Shown: positions 17,334-28,053, counted from the first letter of the stretch. The stretch is DNA of 64,000 nt from Legionella rowbothamii (GCF_900639985.1 NZ_CAAAIM010000001.1:434001-498000), one strand, 5' to 3'. Notes: generated by a model from the sequence alone, not told the origin. Program-made: numbers and translations.

Positions 17334-17615
17334 TAAATAGCTATTTCATCATTACAAACAGTGATAGGCAATAGATCGAAGCACTAAACCCTGGTTTGCT
17401 TCAGTTCGTCCGCAATAAAGATTGAGTTTAAGCTCAAATATAATATGCTCAATTATTAATTTATACGCGTTATTGCAAGGAACATGATAAAGCAACCCAA
17501 AGGTTCGGGGCACGGCCCCTTTAGTGCTTCGCTTTTTGATGAGGACGAAGGGATTTCATTGACAAAGAATGCTCAAACATTATCCCGCCAATAGTAAAGG
17601 ACCGCGCGATAAAAT

Positions 17616-17987
17616 TTATTTATCAAGTGGATAATCCGAGTCAATCCAGCCTTGCAACCCAGTATCTAACGAATACACCTGAGAATATCCCATCTTCTGC
17701 AGACTTTCAGCAACCAAAGCACAGCGAAACCCACCACTGCAATAAACAATTATTTGTTGTTGCATATCGGGGATCTTTTTCTCAATATCTCGCTCAATAA
17801 TTCCACGACCTAAATGGATGGCTGTAGGGATATGTCCGGAAGTCCACTCATGATCTTCACGCACATCGATTACATGGATGTTTTCATGATTATCCAATTT
17901 TTCTTTTAATTTTTGGGGATTAATTTCCTTAATATGCTTTTTAGATTCAGCTACAAGCGCTAAAAATCCTGAGGCATGTTGTTTCAT
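17616..17987 (-). CDS. Rhodanese-domain protein
   Basis: A single rhodanese (sulfurtransferase) domain of 123 residues. The CDC25-like fold motifs IHVIDVREDHEWTSGHI and the active-site loop YCSGGFRC are present, with the catalytic cysteine in CSGGFR, followed by AESLQKMGYSQVYSLDTG and a final LQGW. Such small cytoplasmic proteins move sulfane sulfur; the acceptor is unknown. It begins 4 bases after the small membrane protein gene upstream and is last in a minus-strand run with UspA, suggesting a stress-linked operon. Confidence 0.87.
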   Translation of the reverse strand: MKQHASGFLALVAESKKHIKEINPQKLKEKLDNHENIHVIDVREDHEWTSGHIPTAIHLGRGIIERDIEKKIPDMQQQIIVYCSGGFRCALVAESLQKMGYSQVYSLDTGLQGWIDSDYPLDK

Positions 17988-17991
17988 TTTA

Positions 17992-18177
17992 TTATTCCTT
18001 ATGTTTAAACAAGTTTCTTATTGTAGACCAAAAAGCGACAATAAAAATAACTATGGTAAATAATAAAACTGCAATAACCATTTCAACTATTGCAAAATTT
18101 AAGGCATCACGTGCCACAAACCAGCTAGCTAGTGAACCTGAAATGACTAAAAGCAATTTGATAATCCATTCAACCAT
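17992..18177 (-). CDS. Small two-helix membrane protein
   Basis: 61 residues with two hydrophobic segments (IIKLLLVISGSLASWFVA and IVEMVIAVLLFTIVIFIVAF) and a basic tail (RNLFKHKE). No family recognised. It is placed between a UspA gene (24 bases upstream) and a rhodanese gene (4 bases downstream) on the same strand, which argues that it is a real, co-transcribed gene. It would sit in the inner membrane with its basic tail in the cytoplasm. Confidence 0.65.
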   Translation of the reverse strand: MVEWIIKLLLVISGSLASWFVARDALNFAIVEMVIAVLLFTIVIFIVAFWSTIRNLFKHKE

Positions 18178-18201
18178 TTATATACTCCATTTCAGCAACA
18201 T

Positions 18202-18660
18202 TTATGTTACAGAATTACCTTTAATCAATAAAACAGGAATGTCTGTAAGACGAAGTACTTTCTCAGCCACACTACCCAGAAATAACCGACTAAACCCACG
18301 ACGTCCATGGCTACCCACAACAATCAGATCAGCCTTTACCTCCAATGCCTGGGCAATAATTATTTCAGCCACATGCTCGTGAACCGATCTTAATTCGCTC
18401 AATAGAGTCGTATAGTCTACCGAATGATGTTTAGCGAGAACTTTTTTTGCTGAGGTTAATATTTTTTTACCTTCTCTTCTGATTAATTCTATTTGGGCAC
18501 AACAATCAATACAAAGCCCTCCACGATAGACATAACGTTCATCAGCTACATGAAGAATAAATAATTTCGCATTATTATTTTCTGCTAAACTCACTGCAGC
18601 ATGCAAGGCTTCTCGGGCAGTGTCACTGCCATCAATTGCGACCAAAATTACCTTGTACAT
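18202..18660 (-). CDS. Universal stress protein, UspA family
   Basis: 152 residues with the single-domain Usp fold. It starts MYKVILVAIDGSDTAREAL and ends with the ATP-binding signature GSHGRRGFSRLFLGS (G-2x-G-9x-G-S), then VAEKVLRLTDIPVLLIK. The ATP-type motif suggests nucleotide binding. An insertion near residues 45-60 carries cysteines (LCIDCCAQIE), which is less usual and could sense metal or redox state. It heads a three-gene minus-strand set with a small membrane protein and a rhodanese. Confidence 0.9.
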   Translation of the reverse strand: MYKVILVAIDGSDTAREALHAAVSLAENNNAKLFILHVADERYVYRGGLCIDCCAQIELIRREGKKILTSAKKVLAKHHSVDYTTLLSELRSVHEHVAEIIIAQALEVKADLIVVGSHGRRGFSRLFLGSVAEKVLRLTDIPVLLIKGNSVT

Positions 18661-18693
18661 AATATCGCTCCCTGCATTCCTACTCGAGTTAGC

Positions 18694-19731
18694 TTAAAGA
18701 AACGAATCTAAATCAAAAGTAGAATACTTATTCAAGGCTTTACCATGACTCACTAGAAAAGCATCTGCCGTTTTACGCCCCTCTTTAAAAAGCATACGTA
18801 AAAAATCCCATTCAGCATTAAGCTTGGAAGAATAGCCCAATTTGACCATTTTCGCGCTGGTAATTCGGTGTATGCGCATTTTTGCCCAGCGATCTCGCTC
18901 TCCGGAATCCGCATTAACGGTTTTGCGTAATAAGGCGATCATCCGTAACTCTTTCATCAAGGTTGCATTAAAAGCAACCTCATTAAGGCGATTGAGTATG
19001 TCACGAGCGGTTTTCGGAGTTCCTGGTCGCTCGACTGGATTAATTTGCACCAATACCGTGTCACTAGACTCACACTCTTGCACCAATGGCGTAATAGTAG
19101 GATTACCGGTGTATCCACCATCCCAATAAGCTTCCCCATCAATTTCAATGGCTTGAAACATTAAGGGCAAACACGCTGATGCCAATAAAACATCGGCGTT
19201 AATTTCTTTATTTTTAAATACCTTACCACGCCCCGTACGCACATTAGTTGCCGTAATAAATAACTTAATTGGGGACTCGGTCAGTAATGAAAAATCAATA
19301 CTTTCTGCAAGAATATCACGCAATGGATTAAGCGCGATTGGATTTAGATCATAAGGTGAAAACACATGGCTAGCCAACTGAAAAGTAAGAAAGGATGGAG
19401 AATAATCCATAGTCCATTTCCCAGAGACAATATCCAACCATCCTCTTTGTAATGGACTAAAGCGAGCGGTTTCTGAAACCCGATACCAAAATGCATGTAA
19501 AGCCCTACGCGCACCTTCCGCTCCATTACGGGTAAAACCACTAGCCATAACCGCAGCATTCATAGAACCCGCTGAGGTCCCTGAAATTCCTTCAATTTTC
19601 ACGCGAGGCTCTTCAAGCAAACGGTCGAGAACTCCCCACGTATACGCTCCATGAGCACCGCCGCCTTGCAATGCCAAATCAATAAGAACAGGCTTCCCTC
19701 GTGTCTTGGATCCTTGCGATTTTTTGTCCAT
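18694..19731 (-). CDS. Patatin-like phospholipase
   Basis: A lipid acyl hydrolase with a Ser-Asp dyad. The oxyanion loop LQGGGAHGAY, the nucleophile elbow GISGTSAGS (Ser about 53) and the aspartate in WDGGYTGNP are all present. ATG 19731 is chosen over GTG 19743 because AGGTG lies at a proper distance before it; it gives 345 residues. Legionella secretes several patatin-like phospholipases (VpdA-C, PlpA group); this one is short and lacks long extra domains, so a host-directed role is uncertain. It follows pbpC on the same strand. Confidence 0.88.
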   Translation of the reverse strand: MDKKSQGSKTRGKPVLIDLALQGGGAHGAYTWGVLDRLLEEPRVKIEGISGTSAGSMNAAVMASGFTRNGAEGARRALHAFWYRVSETARFSPLQRGWLDIVSGKWTMDYSPSFLTFQLASHVFSPYDLNPIALNPLRDILAESIDFSLLTESPIKLFITATNVRTGRGKVFKNKEINADVLLASACLPLMFQAIEIDGEAYWDGGYTGNPTITPLVQECESSDTVLVQINPVERPGTPKTARDILNRLNEVAFNATLMKELRMIALLRKTVNADSGERDRWAKMRIHRITSAKMVKLGYSSKLNAEWDFLRMLFKEGRKTADAFLVSHGKALNKYSTFDLDSFL

Positions 19732-19814
19732 TAATTGCCGCACCTAAAGACATACCTATAGCTAAGTTTAGCAGTCTTTTACATGAACGTTTTTGAGCCG
19801 TTGCGGACAAATAA

Positions 19815-22118
19815 TTAACTATCCAACTGCACCAACAAATCCCGAGCATCAGAAAGCCCATGGTCATCTACAGCTCTTACTACAAACTTCCCCGGGCGGG
19901 CACTCCATAGAAAAGATTTTCCCGCCTTTGTTTTCGCAACGAAGGTTTCATTAACAAACCAATACACATAAGCAATTCCTGCATCAGTAACTGCCGTAAA
20001 CGGAATCGTATTATTTTGTTGCGAATTAGCACGGACAATATAACTAATACCCGCCTGTGGCGAGGTAATTTGTGGTGTGATTCCTATATTACTTGATAAG
20101 CTACAATCGGCCTCAAAGAACGGCGGTATATGTCGCTGTATCCCTGCCCGTTTAAAAATATGCAATAAATCGGAGGGCCAAAACTCAAACACCTCAAAGC
20201 GAGTATTTTCATCAATATGACAGGTTCGCAATCCATTTTTGCTATTAATCGCTACTTCACGATAAATTGTATCTGTTTTAATAGGAGATTTTCCTGGAAT
20301 AAACCACGTCCACTCCCGAGCTTTGCAAAAACGTGTGGGTAACATCCCCGAGGCACTGCAGACTTCAACCTTTTTAAGATTCATGTGTTCGGGATGTTTA
20401 TCTAAAGATTGCAAAGGGCCGCGTTCTTGCTTAAGGGCATCTACTAATTCAAAAAACAAAGGGGCTGCGATGTCTTTTCCAATAAAAGCTGGGTTTGCTT
20501 TATTATCGAAATTACCTACCCAAACCGCCAAAGCATAAGGTCCAAAAATACCGACACTCCACGCATCTCGATATCCCGAAGACGTGCCCGTTTTCCATGC
20601 CACCGGTAATTGCGACCAACCTCGGTAGTTTACATCCTGATGCGGTGTACTTTGCAACATGTCCAAAACCAAATAGCTGGCCTCCGAACTTAATAAACGC
20701 AGCCCTTTGGGCTTCATTTCTTTTTGCAACAAACGCGCAGGATACCAAACTCCATCATTAGCCAACATGGCATAGAAACCAATCAACTCGCGCATGCTTA
20801 ATTCCACCCCGCCCAAGTTCAACGATAAACCATAGTATGATTCCGAGCGCAGATGACTCACCTGCCCTTGCTCTAATAGTTGATGCAGTGAAGGCTTACT
20901 TAATAGACTAGACAAATAAATAGCTGGAATATTACGACTTAACACTAAAGCATCCCGTGCTTTGATTGGCCCCATAAAGTCATAATCAAAATTTTCTGGA
21001 TTGTAGCCATTAAAACTATGCGGCACATCTTTTAAAACTGTATTGGGGTGGATTAAGCCTTGATCCAATGCCAGCCCATAAATAAATGGCTTTAAGGTAG
21101 AGCCCGGGGAACGTTTGGTTTCAGTACCATTAATTTGCCCACCTATTTCACGATTGAAAAAATCAGCAGACCCCATTAACCCTTTAATTCCCATATCGCG
21201 AGTGTCCACTAATAAAACCGCGGCGTTGTGAACCCCTAAGCCTTTTTTTCTCGCTAAATAACTTCGAGTAATCCGTTCAATAATAGTTTGTGAACGTGAG
21301 TCCAAGGTAGTCACAATATCTTGCTGTTTAGAAACCTCTGATAAAACTTTATTCACAAAATGCGGCGCTGCAAAAGGCAAAGAACGATTTGTTTGCATGA
21401 CTAAAGGCAGATCAAACATTACTCTTTTATTTTTATCCTCGGGATGCTGATCTAGCCACCGTTGAAACAAGTGCGCTCTAATCTTTTTCAAGTCTTGATT
21501 ATTGGGCGTTCTCTTTCCAGGATTTTGAGGAATAATACTCAAAGTTAATGCCTGAGGTAAGCTTAGTTTATCCACTGATGTACCAAAATAGACCAAACTT
21601 GCTGCGCCCACCCCCTCAATATTGCCTCCATAAGGAGCCATATTGAGGTAAGCTTCTAAAATTTCATCTTTGCTGTAATGCATCTCAATTTGAATTGCGC
21701 GAATAATTTGCCACAGCTTTCCTGTTATTTTTTTGGAGTTGATTCCATAGTGCATCCGCGCCACTTGCATAGTAATAGTGGAAGCGCCTACCCGTCGGGA
21801 TTTAACCGCATAAGTTTGCCAAATTGCCTTCGCTGTGGCTAAAGGATTGATTCCATAATGAAAATGAAAATATTGATCTTCTTGCAAGAGAGTTGCATCA
21901 ATTAATTGTTTTGAAATTTTGGGCAACGGGGTGAACAGGCGATATTTATCATCTTGGCTTAAAGTGAGCCTTAATAATTGGTGATGATCGTCATAAACCG
22001 CCCTGGAAAAACGGGTGTCATCCAATAAAACCGGTTTGGGTAAAAAAAATAATAATGCAAAGCCGCTGACAAACAGCAAAACAAGGATTATGCTTAAGCG
22101 TTTTAAATTTTTTTTCAT
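19815..22118 (-). CDS. pbpC: Penicillin-binding protein 1C
   Basis: A bifunctional peptidoglycan glycosyltransferase/transpeptidase. From ATG 22118 (MKKNLKRLSIILVLLFVSGF, a single membrane anchor) it has 767 residues, like E. coli PBP1C; the longer frame upstream would spoil the anchor topology. The glycosyltransferase domain shows LLQEDQYFHFHYG and GASTITMQVARM, the transpeptidase SPGSTLKPF (nucleophile Ser near 340), SRN and KTGTSSGYRDAW, and the end is a BiPBP_C-type domain. It is divergent from the alpha-2-macroglobulin gene, the arrangement seen in many Proteobacteria, where the two are thought to repair and defend the periplasm together. Confidence 0.95.
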   Translation of the reverse strand: MKKNLKRLSIILVLLFVSGFALLFFLPKPVLLDDTRFSRAVYDDHHQLLRLTLSQDDKYRLFTPLPKISKQLIDATLLQEDQYFHFHYGINPLATAKAIWQTYAVKSRRVGASTITMQVARMHYGINSKKITGKLWQIIRAIQIEMHYSKDEILEAYLNMAPYGGNIEGVGAASLVYFGTSVDKLSLPQALTLSIIPQNPGKRTPNNQDLKKIRAHLFQRWLDQHPEDKNKRVMFDLPLVMQTNRSLPFAAPHFVNKVLSEVSKQQDIVTTLDSRSQTIIERITRSYLARKKGLGVHNAAVLLVDTRDMGIKGLMGSADFFNREIGGQINGTETKRSPGSTLKPFIYGLALDQGLIHPNTVLKDVPHSFNGYNPENFDYDFMGPIKARDALVLSRNIPAIYLSSLLSKPSLHQLLEQGQVSHLRSESYYGLSLNLGGVELSMRELIGFYAMLANDGVWYPARLLQKEMKPKGLRLLSSEASYLVLDMLQSTPHQDVNYRGWSQLPVAWKTGTSSGYRDAWSVGIFGPYALAVWVGNFDNKANPAFIGKDIAAPLFFELVDALKQERGPLQSLDKHPEHMNLKKVEVCSASGMLPTRFCKAREWTWFIPGKSPIKTDTIYREVAINSKNGLRTCHIDENTRFEVFEFWPSDLLHIFKRAGIQRHIPPFFEADCSLSSNIGITPQITSPQAGISYIVRANSQQNNTIPFTAVTDAGIAYVYWFVNETFVAKTKAGKSFLWSARPGKFVVRAVDDHGLSDARDLLVQLDS

Positions 22119-22308
22119 GTTCGCTATTATGCACCAAAAAGAGTAAAATGGCGCCAATTTTGAAAAGAAATTAATAAAAAGGAAATAAAGTCCATTTAGC
22201 ACTACCATTAGATTTAAGGAGTTGTCCTTCCCGCAAATGAGGACTTTAACTTAGCTTTAAACAAAAAATCCCGTCGAGCCAAGGCTCGCTTAACAGCCAG
22301 GATATATT
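22119..22308. promoter_or_regulatory. Divergent pbpC / alpha-2-macroglobulin promoter region
   Basis: This 190-base gap must hold both promoters, since the flanking genes diverge. A hairpin with perfect 6-bp arms (CGAGCC and GGCTCG around AA, 22275-22288) lies 21 bases before the macroglobulin ATG and could influence translation or transcription. No definite promoter boxes are named. Confidence 0.4.
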
Positions 22309-25300
22309 ATGAGCAAAAAAATATTAAATGCTTTCTCTGCTGTGTTTGGCAAATTAAATTGGAATAGTCCTCCCTGGCTGAGCTATCTAAAAAATAAATC
22401 GAAAGCATCTCCCAAGACATTTTGGGGAGGAAGTTTACTCGCCTTGCTCATATTATGCGCCGCAGGATACACTGCACATTGGTATAAAAACCGCCCTCAG
22501 CCAATATACACCATCGCCGAGATTACCCCCCCAGCCATTACTCCCAACGAAGAAACTTTAGTTCCGGGAAATTTAGTGATTGATTTTGGGGTGAAAAATA
22601 AGAATGGCTTTATTAATAAATCCGTTGCCCCTTTAAGTTTAGTTGGCCAAATAATAACCAAAGGTATTGAAATATCCCCAACAGTTCCAGGCACCTGGAG
22701 CTGGAGCACCGACAGTCAATTAACCTTTGTCCCTACTGAAGATTGGCCTGCAGGACAAAAATACACAATTAAATTTGCACCGGACTTTTTTGCAGCTACA
22801 GCGAACATGGAGTCTAATAGTTATTCATTTTCAACTCAGCCATTCGTCGCTAAAATCGCCGAATTCAAACTCTATCAAGATCCTGTACATGTAGAAGTAA
22901 GAAAAGCAGTAGCTACGATTGAATTCAATTTCCCCGTAAATCCTGAAAGCCTAGAAAAAAATACAGCTTTAGCATTTCAAACTCAAGAAAAAGGAAAGGC
23001 AGGGAACACCACCGAATCGCTTCCCTTCTCTTATACCTATGATCAGCATAAACGGGTTGCTTATTTAAATTCAGACACCATTAACATTAAAGATGTTGCC
23101 CGCTTTTTACGATTAGCACTAAATAAAGACGTAAGTTCATTAACTAAATCAGCAACGTTAAACAAAGAGCTATCCGATAAAATATTAATTCCCGATGCCA
23201 ATGGCTTCCTTAAAGTGACCTCCGCATCAGCCTCTATTATCAGAAATGAAAAAGACCGTCCCGAACAAATTCTGACGGTTGAAACAACTTTAGGCATTAA
23301 CGAAAGTGAATTTAATAAATCAGTACATTTTTATTTATTACCTAAAGATCGCCCCGCTACAGCAGCGGAGCCTGCAAAAGAAAATTATGAATGGCAAAAC
23401 CCTGGAGAAGTAACTCAAGATATTTTGGCTTTAGCCACTCCATTGACAAAAGAAACACTGCCAACTGAGCAAAACTATTCTACACTACATAGCTTTAAAT
23501 TCACGGCAAAAACGCCTAGTTACATTTACGTTAAAATCGATAAGGGCATGAAAGGATTTGGCAACTTTAGCCTGAGTAACGGATATGCTAGTGTAATACC
23601 TGTTCCAGTTCTTCCTAGAGAAATCAGCTTCTTACATAAAGGCTCTCTATTGGCTTTAGGGGGGGAAAAGAAACTATCCGTGTTAGTACGTGGTGTGTCC
23701 GCGGTCAAATTTGATTTTGCACGCGTACTGCCAGACAATGTCAACCAACTCGTCACGCAGACCCAAGGCGACTTTAATAACCCCTACTTTATTAATCCAT
23801 CGTTTAATCAACAAAACATCAGTAAAATTTCTAGTGATATTCAGCAATTTGACACTTCGGACTTAGCGAAACAGCAATATACTGCCCTAGATTTTAGTAA
23901 GTATCTCGCTACTGAAACAAATACTTCTGGCCCTCAAGGATTGTTCCTCTTACAAGCAACTGAGTGGGACACAGCCCATAATTCTCCTATGGATGTCAAA
24001 GCCAGTCGCTTAATACTTATTACAGACCTTGCCCTCTTAGTGAAAGATAATAATAACGGCAGTCATGATGTGTTTGTTAACTCCATTACTCAAGGAGGAC
24101 CAGTAGCTAATGCCACCGTAACGGTTTTAGGTAAAAATGGCCTACCTATTTTATCTCGAGTTACTGATGCCCAAGGTCGTGCAAACTTCCCCACCTTAAA
24201 GGATTTTATTGAGGATAGAGAACCTACTGTATATCTTGCACAACTGAATAATGATGTTTCCTTTATTCCATTTAATAATACAAATCGCCAACTAAATTTT
24301 TCCAAATTTGACGTCGGGGGACTTTATACTTACTACAGCCAAGACATGCAAAGTTTAACTGCTTTTCTGTTCTCTGATCGCGGTATTTACAGACCAGGCG
24401 ACACAGCACATATTGGCATGATTGTGAAGCAAACCTTTGCACAGTCACAACCCGCAGGCTTGCCCTTGCAGGTTACCATTGTTGATCCACGCGGTACGAC
24501 CGTAAAAGATGAGAAAATTACACTCAATGATTTAGGCTACATGGACCTTGATTTTGTTACCAATGCAAGCGCCCCTACTGGTCAATACACTGTGAACTTG
24601 TTCTTAGTTAAGGATAATCACCCACAAAATCTATTAGGCTCTACTACTCTGCGAGTTTCTGAGTTTTTACCCGATAGAATGCGTATTAACACTAGCTTAT
24701 CACCTAAGCCTGCCTCAGGCTGGAGTTCTCCGGTAAACCTTAAAGGTCAAGTTAGCTTGTGGAATCTTTATGGAGCCCCTGCTGCAAATCGGACAATAAG
24801 CGGCAAAATTCTGCTAGTCCCCCAAAAAGTACAGTTTTCCAAATACCCAGACTATGTATTTGCAGATCCATTAATGGATCCGAAAAAAACGGCCAAGGTA
24901 TTTACAGAAGCCTTAGCAAACGCGAAAACCAATGAAAAAGGTGAGGCTGAGTTTGATTTAAATCTTGGACGTTTTGAACAAGCAACCTATCAACTAACCT
25001 TTTTTGCGGAAGGTTTTGAAGCAGATGGAGGTCGTAGTGTTACTAGTCAGGTTCAAACCCTAGTCAGCCCACTGTCTTATTTTGTAGGCTATAAAGCAGA
25101 CGGCGACCTAGCGTTTATCAAACAAAACACTGCGCGTACCGTTAATTATATTGCCGTAAACCCTGAGTTGAATAATATCGATGTAAGTGACTTGAAAATA
25201 CAATTGGTTTCTTTACATCCCATAACCACTCTGGTTAAAAAGCCTGATGGTACCTACCAATATCAATCCATAATCCAATCCAGTATTGTCAGTACCACCC

Positions 25301-28053
25301 CGTTTGCTATTGGTAAAGAAGGTACAAAGTATAGCTTACCAACGCAAACCATTGGTGATTATTCTCTAAGTGTTCTGGGTAAAAATGATACGGTACTTAA
25401 TCAATTAAAATTTAGCATTGTGGGTGCTAGCCAACAACCTTTAGCAAAAAATGCTGAATTATCAATTAAACTAAATAAAGCTGAATATCATGCCAATAAC
25501 GACATAGAAATTCAGATTACTGCACCTTATACCGGTTCAGGATTAATCACCATAGAGCGAGATAAAGTCTATGCTGCCCAATGGTTTAAAACTGATACTA
25601 CCAATTCGGTGCAAACCATCCATATCCCTGCTGATTTTCAAGGAAATGGGTACATTAACGTAGCCTTTATACGTGACTGGAATTCTCCGGAGCTCTTTAT
25701 TAGTCCATTAAGCTACAGTATCGCACCTTTTTCAGTAAATCATGATAACCATAGTGTTAAAATTGACTTAAATACAGCAACAGTCTCTCGCCCTGGTGAA
25801 CCATTGACTATTGAGTACAGTACCGATAAACCTGGAAAAATCATTGTATTCGCAGTAGACCAAGGCATTTTACAGGTGGCCCGCTACACAACTCCTGACC
25901 CGCTTGCCTTCTTCTTCCAAAAACAAGCGCTGGAAGTGTTGACCGAGCAAACTGTGGATCAGATTATTCCTCAATTTATTCAATCTCGAGAATTGTCCGC
26001 AATTGGTGGTGATAATGGCGAAGAAAATATGGCGAGCCGCCTCAATCCATTCAAACGTAAGACTGATTTGCCCGTAGTGTTTTGGTCTGGTCTTCAGGAT
26101 GCAGATAGCACCCCACGCCAGCTTGTTTATCAAGTTCCAGATTATTTTAATGGCAGTATTAAAGTAATGGCCGTGGCTGTATCAACTGATTCAGTTGGCT
26201 CTAAAGATACCTTAACAGAAATTCGGGGTGATTTTATCATTAACCCCAACGTGCCTAGCTTTGTAGCTCCTGGTGATGAGTTTGAAATCTCTTCATCTAT
26301 TGCCAATAACATTAAGGGTTCAGGAGAACACGCTTCAGTTAACGTAGTTTTGACCACTTCACCTGAGGTTGAAGTTATTGGTGCTTCCTCACAAACCTTA
26401 GAGATTGCAGAAGGCAAAGAGCAAACTGTTCACTTTAAATTAAAGGCCAAATCATTATTAGGTTCTGCAACTGTTGGATTTAAAGCAACAGCAGCGGATA
26501 AGTCAGGTAGCATGAGTGCCACCTTAAGTGTCAGACCGGCAACACCTCTAATGACTTATATTGATAGTGGTAAATCTAAAGACGCACAAAAAACTTTGGA
26601 TATCATGCAAACTTTTTATCCTGAGTACCGTAATGTAAACGCAACGCTCTCTACCAGCCCATTAATCCTGGTATTTGGTTTGCAACGTTATTTGGATAAT
26701 TATCCTTATGGTTGTACAGAGCAATTAACCAGCAAGGTTATGCCTTTATTAGCAATGAACAATCAAACCGGTTTTGCCAGTGAAACGAAGGAAATCACGA
26801 GTAAAATAAATGCTACTGTGCAAATGCTAAGCCAACGTCAAATGTCTAGCGGTGGATTCAGCTACTGGCCAGGCCTTGGTGATAACCAAGGAAACGATTT
26901 TGCTTCCGTTTATGCAATGCATTTCTTAACTGAAGCAAGAGCTCAAGGATTTACCGTGCCTAATGATCTCTTCTTTAATGGCATAAATTACTTAAAAACG
27001 CTGGCAAGTCAAAATGTTTCTGATTTGGATGCAGCACGAACCCAAGCTTATGCAATCTACATTTTGACACGTAATGAAATTGTTACCACAAACTACATTA
27101 CGAATTTGCAATTGTATTTAGAACAAAATTACGCAAAGCAATGGCACAATGACATTACTGCGGTTTATCTTGCGGGTGCTTATCAATTGCTGCAAAGTCA
27201 TGAAGAAGCAAATCAATTGATTGGCCAATACAAGGCGCAGCTTGATCTGTCTTCAGATACAGACTTCTACGACAGTAATATTGCGGATGCACAATACCTC
27301 TATATTGTGGCCAAGCATTTCCCCAATTTATTGCCTCAAGTAAGTGATACAGTATTAATGCGCTTGATCGATGCGATTAATAACAATGAAATTAATACGG
27401 TATTATCAGGTTATGTCAGCCTAGCATTAGGATCTTATCCTCAAAATACCACAATTAATACTTCCTCTAGCTTATCCATGACCAAAATCTTGGCCAATAA
27501 TGAGCAGGTTCCTGTACCAGTTAATAATGCCAATTACCAAAAGGCCTCTTTGGGTGCTGATACCAAGCAAATCCGTTTTGAAAATCCAGGGAAAGAACTG
27601 TTCTTTTATCAGCTCATACAATCAGGATTTAATACGATTCTTCCCAAAGAACCTGAGAAATCAGGTATTGAGATCTTTAGGGAGTACCGCGATGCTCAGG
27701 GACATGCAATTACATCAACTGCTTTAGGTAGTGAAATTGAAGTTCATATTCAAGTTCGTACTTTAGAAGTAGATTATTTAACCAATATTGTTATTGAAGA
27801 TCTATTGCCAGGTGGATTTGAAGTGGTGCGTGATTCCGTAAAACTTAATAATATGGATTATTTCGATGTACGCGAAGACCGAGTTAATTTCTTCGGTGGC
27901 TTGAGTAGTACCGCAACGGAATTAATTTATAAGATTAAAGCGGTTAACATTGGTAAATATACTGTTCCTCCGATATTTGCTGAAGCGATGTATGATCCGA
28001 ATACCTTTGGTCGCGGAGCTGCTTCGAGCATTACCGTGACGCCAGGAAAATAA
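22309..28053 (+). CDS. yfhM: Bacterial alpha-2-macroglobulin (YfhM type)
   Basis: A giant periplasmic protease trap of 1,914 residues. The thioester motif GCTEQ is intact at about residues 1468-1472, so covalent capture of an attacking protease is expected. Bacterial macroglobulin domains precede it (MG domains with the FLFSDRGIYRPGD motif near residue 700) and the helical thioester domain and receptor-like C-terminal domain follow (DLLPGGFEV). The N-terminus has one hydrophobic segment (residues about 39-56). Unlike E. coli YfhM, the cysteine there is preceded by Leu, not a proper lipobox, so an uncleaved inner-membrane anchor is likely. It faces pbpC, its usual partner. Confidence 0.93.
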   Translation: MSKKILNAFSAVFGKLNWNSPPWLSYLKNKSKASPKTFWGGSLLALLILCAAGYTAHWYKNRPQPIYTIAEITPPAITPNEETLVPGNLVIDFGVKNKNGFINKSVAPLSLVGQIITKGIEISPTVPGTWSWSTDSQLTFVPTEDWPAGQKYTIKFAPDFFAATANMESNSYSFSTQPFVAKIAEFKLYQDPVHVEVRKAVATIEFNFPVNPESLEKNTALAFQTQEKGKAGNTTESLPFSYTYDQHKRVAYLNSDTINIKDVARFLRLALNKDVSSLTKSATLNKELSDKILIPDANGFLKVTSASASIIRNEKDRPEQILTVETTLGINESEFNKSVHFYLLPKDRPATAAEPAKENYEWQNPGEVTQDILALATPLTKETLPTEQNYSTLHSFKFTAKTPSYIYVKIDKGMKGFGNFSLSNGYASVIPVPVLPREISFLHKGSLLALGGEKKLSVLVRGVSAVKFDFARVLPDNVNQLVTQTQGDFNNPYFINPSFNQQNISKISSDIQQFDTSDLAKQQYTALDFSKYLATETNTSGPQGLFLLQATEWDTAHNSPMDVKASRLILITDLALLVKDNNNGSHDVFVNSITQGGPVANATVTVLGKNGLPILSRVTDAQGRANFPTLKDFIEDREPTVYLAQLNNDVSFIPFNNTNRQLNFSKFDVGGLYTYYSQDMQSLTAFLFSDRGIYRPGDTAHIGMIVKQTFAQSQPAGLPLQVTIVDPRGTTVKDEKITLNDLGYMDLDFVTNASAPTGQYTVNLFLVKDNHPQNLLGSTTLRVSEFLPDRMRINTSLSPKPASGWSSPVNLKGQVSLWNLYGAPAANRTISGKILLVPQKVQFSKYPDYVFADPLMDPKKTAKVFTEALANAKTNEKGEAEFDLNLGRFEQATYQLTFFAEGFEADGGRSVTSQVQTLVSPLSYFVGYKADGDLAFIKQNTARTVNYIAVNPELNNIDVSDLKIQLVSLHPITTLVKKPDGTYQYQSIIQSSIVSTTPFAIGKEGTKYSLPTQTIGDYSLSVLGKNDTVLNQLKFSIVGASQQPLAKNAELSIKLNKAEYHANNDIEIQITAPYTGSGLITIERDKVYAAQWFKTDTTNSVQTIHIPADFQGNGYINVAFIRDWNSPELFISPLSYSIAPFSVNHDNHSVKIDLNTATVSRPGEPLTIEYSTDKPGKIIVFAVDQGILQVARYTTPDPLAFFFQKQALEVLTEQTVDQIIPQFIQSRELSAIGGDNGEENMASRLNPFKRKTDLPVVFWSGLQDADSTPRQLVYQVPDYFNGSIKVMAVAVSTDSVGSKDTLTEIRGDFIINPNVPSFVAPGDEFEISSSIANNIKGSGEHASVNVVLTTSPEVEVIGASSQTLEIAEGKEQTVHFKLKAKSLLGSATVGFKATAADKSGSMSATLSVRPATPLMTYIDSGKSKDAQKTLDIMQTFYPEYRNVNATLSTSPLILVFGLQRYLDNYPYGCTEQLTSKVMPLLAMNNQTGFASETKEITSKINATVQMLSQRQMSSGGFSYWPGLGDNQGNDFASVYAMHFLTEARAQGFTVPNDLFFNGINYLKTLASQNVSDLDAARTQAYAIYILTRNEIVTTNYITNLQLYLEQNYAKQWHNDITAVYLAGAYQLLQSHEEANQLIGQYKAQLDLSSDTDFYDSNIADAQYLYIVAKHFPNLLPQVSDTVLMRLIDAINNNEINTVLSGYVSLALGSYPQNTTINTSSSLSMTKILANNEQVPVPVNNANYQKASLGADTKQIRFENPGKELFFYQLIQSGFNTILPKEPEKSGIEIFREYRDAQGHAITSTALGSEIEVHIQVRTLEVDYLTNIVIEDLLPGGFEVVRDSVKLNNMDYFDVREDRVNFFGGLSSTATELIYKIKAVNIGKYTVPPIFAEAMYDPNTFGRGAASSITVTPGK

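Noticed and set aside
17507..17519. GGGGC-ACG-GCCCC hairpin followed by TTTTA
   Set aside because: Only 5-bp arms and not directly after a plus-strand gene, so too weak to call a terminator.
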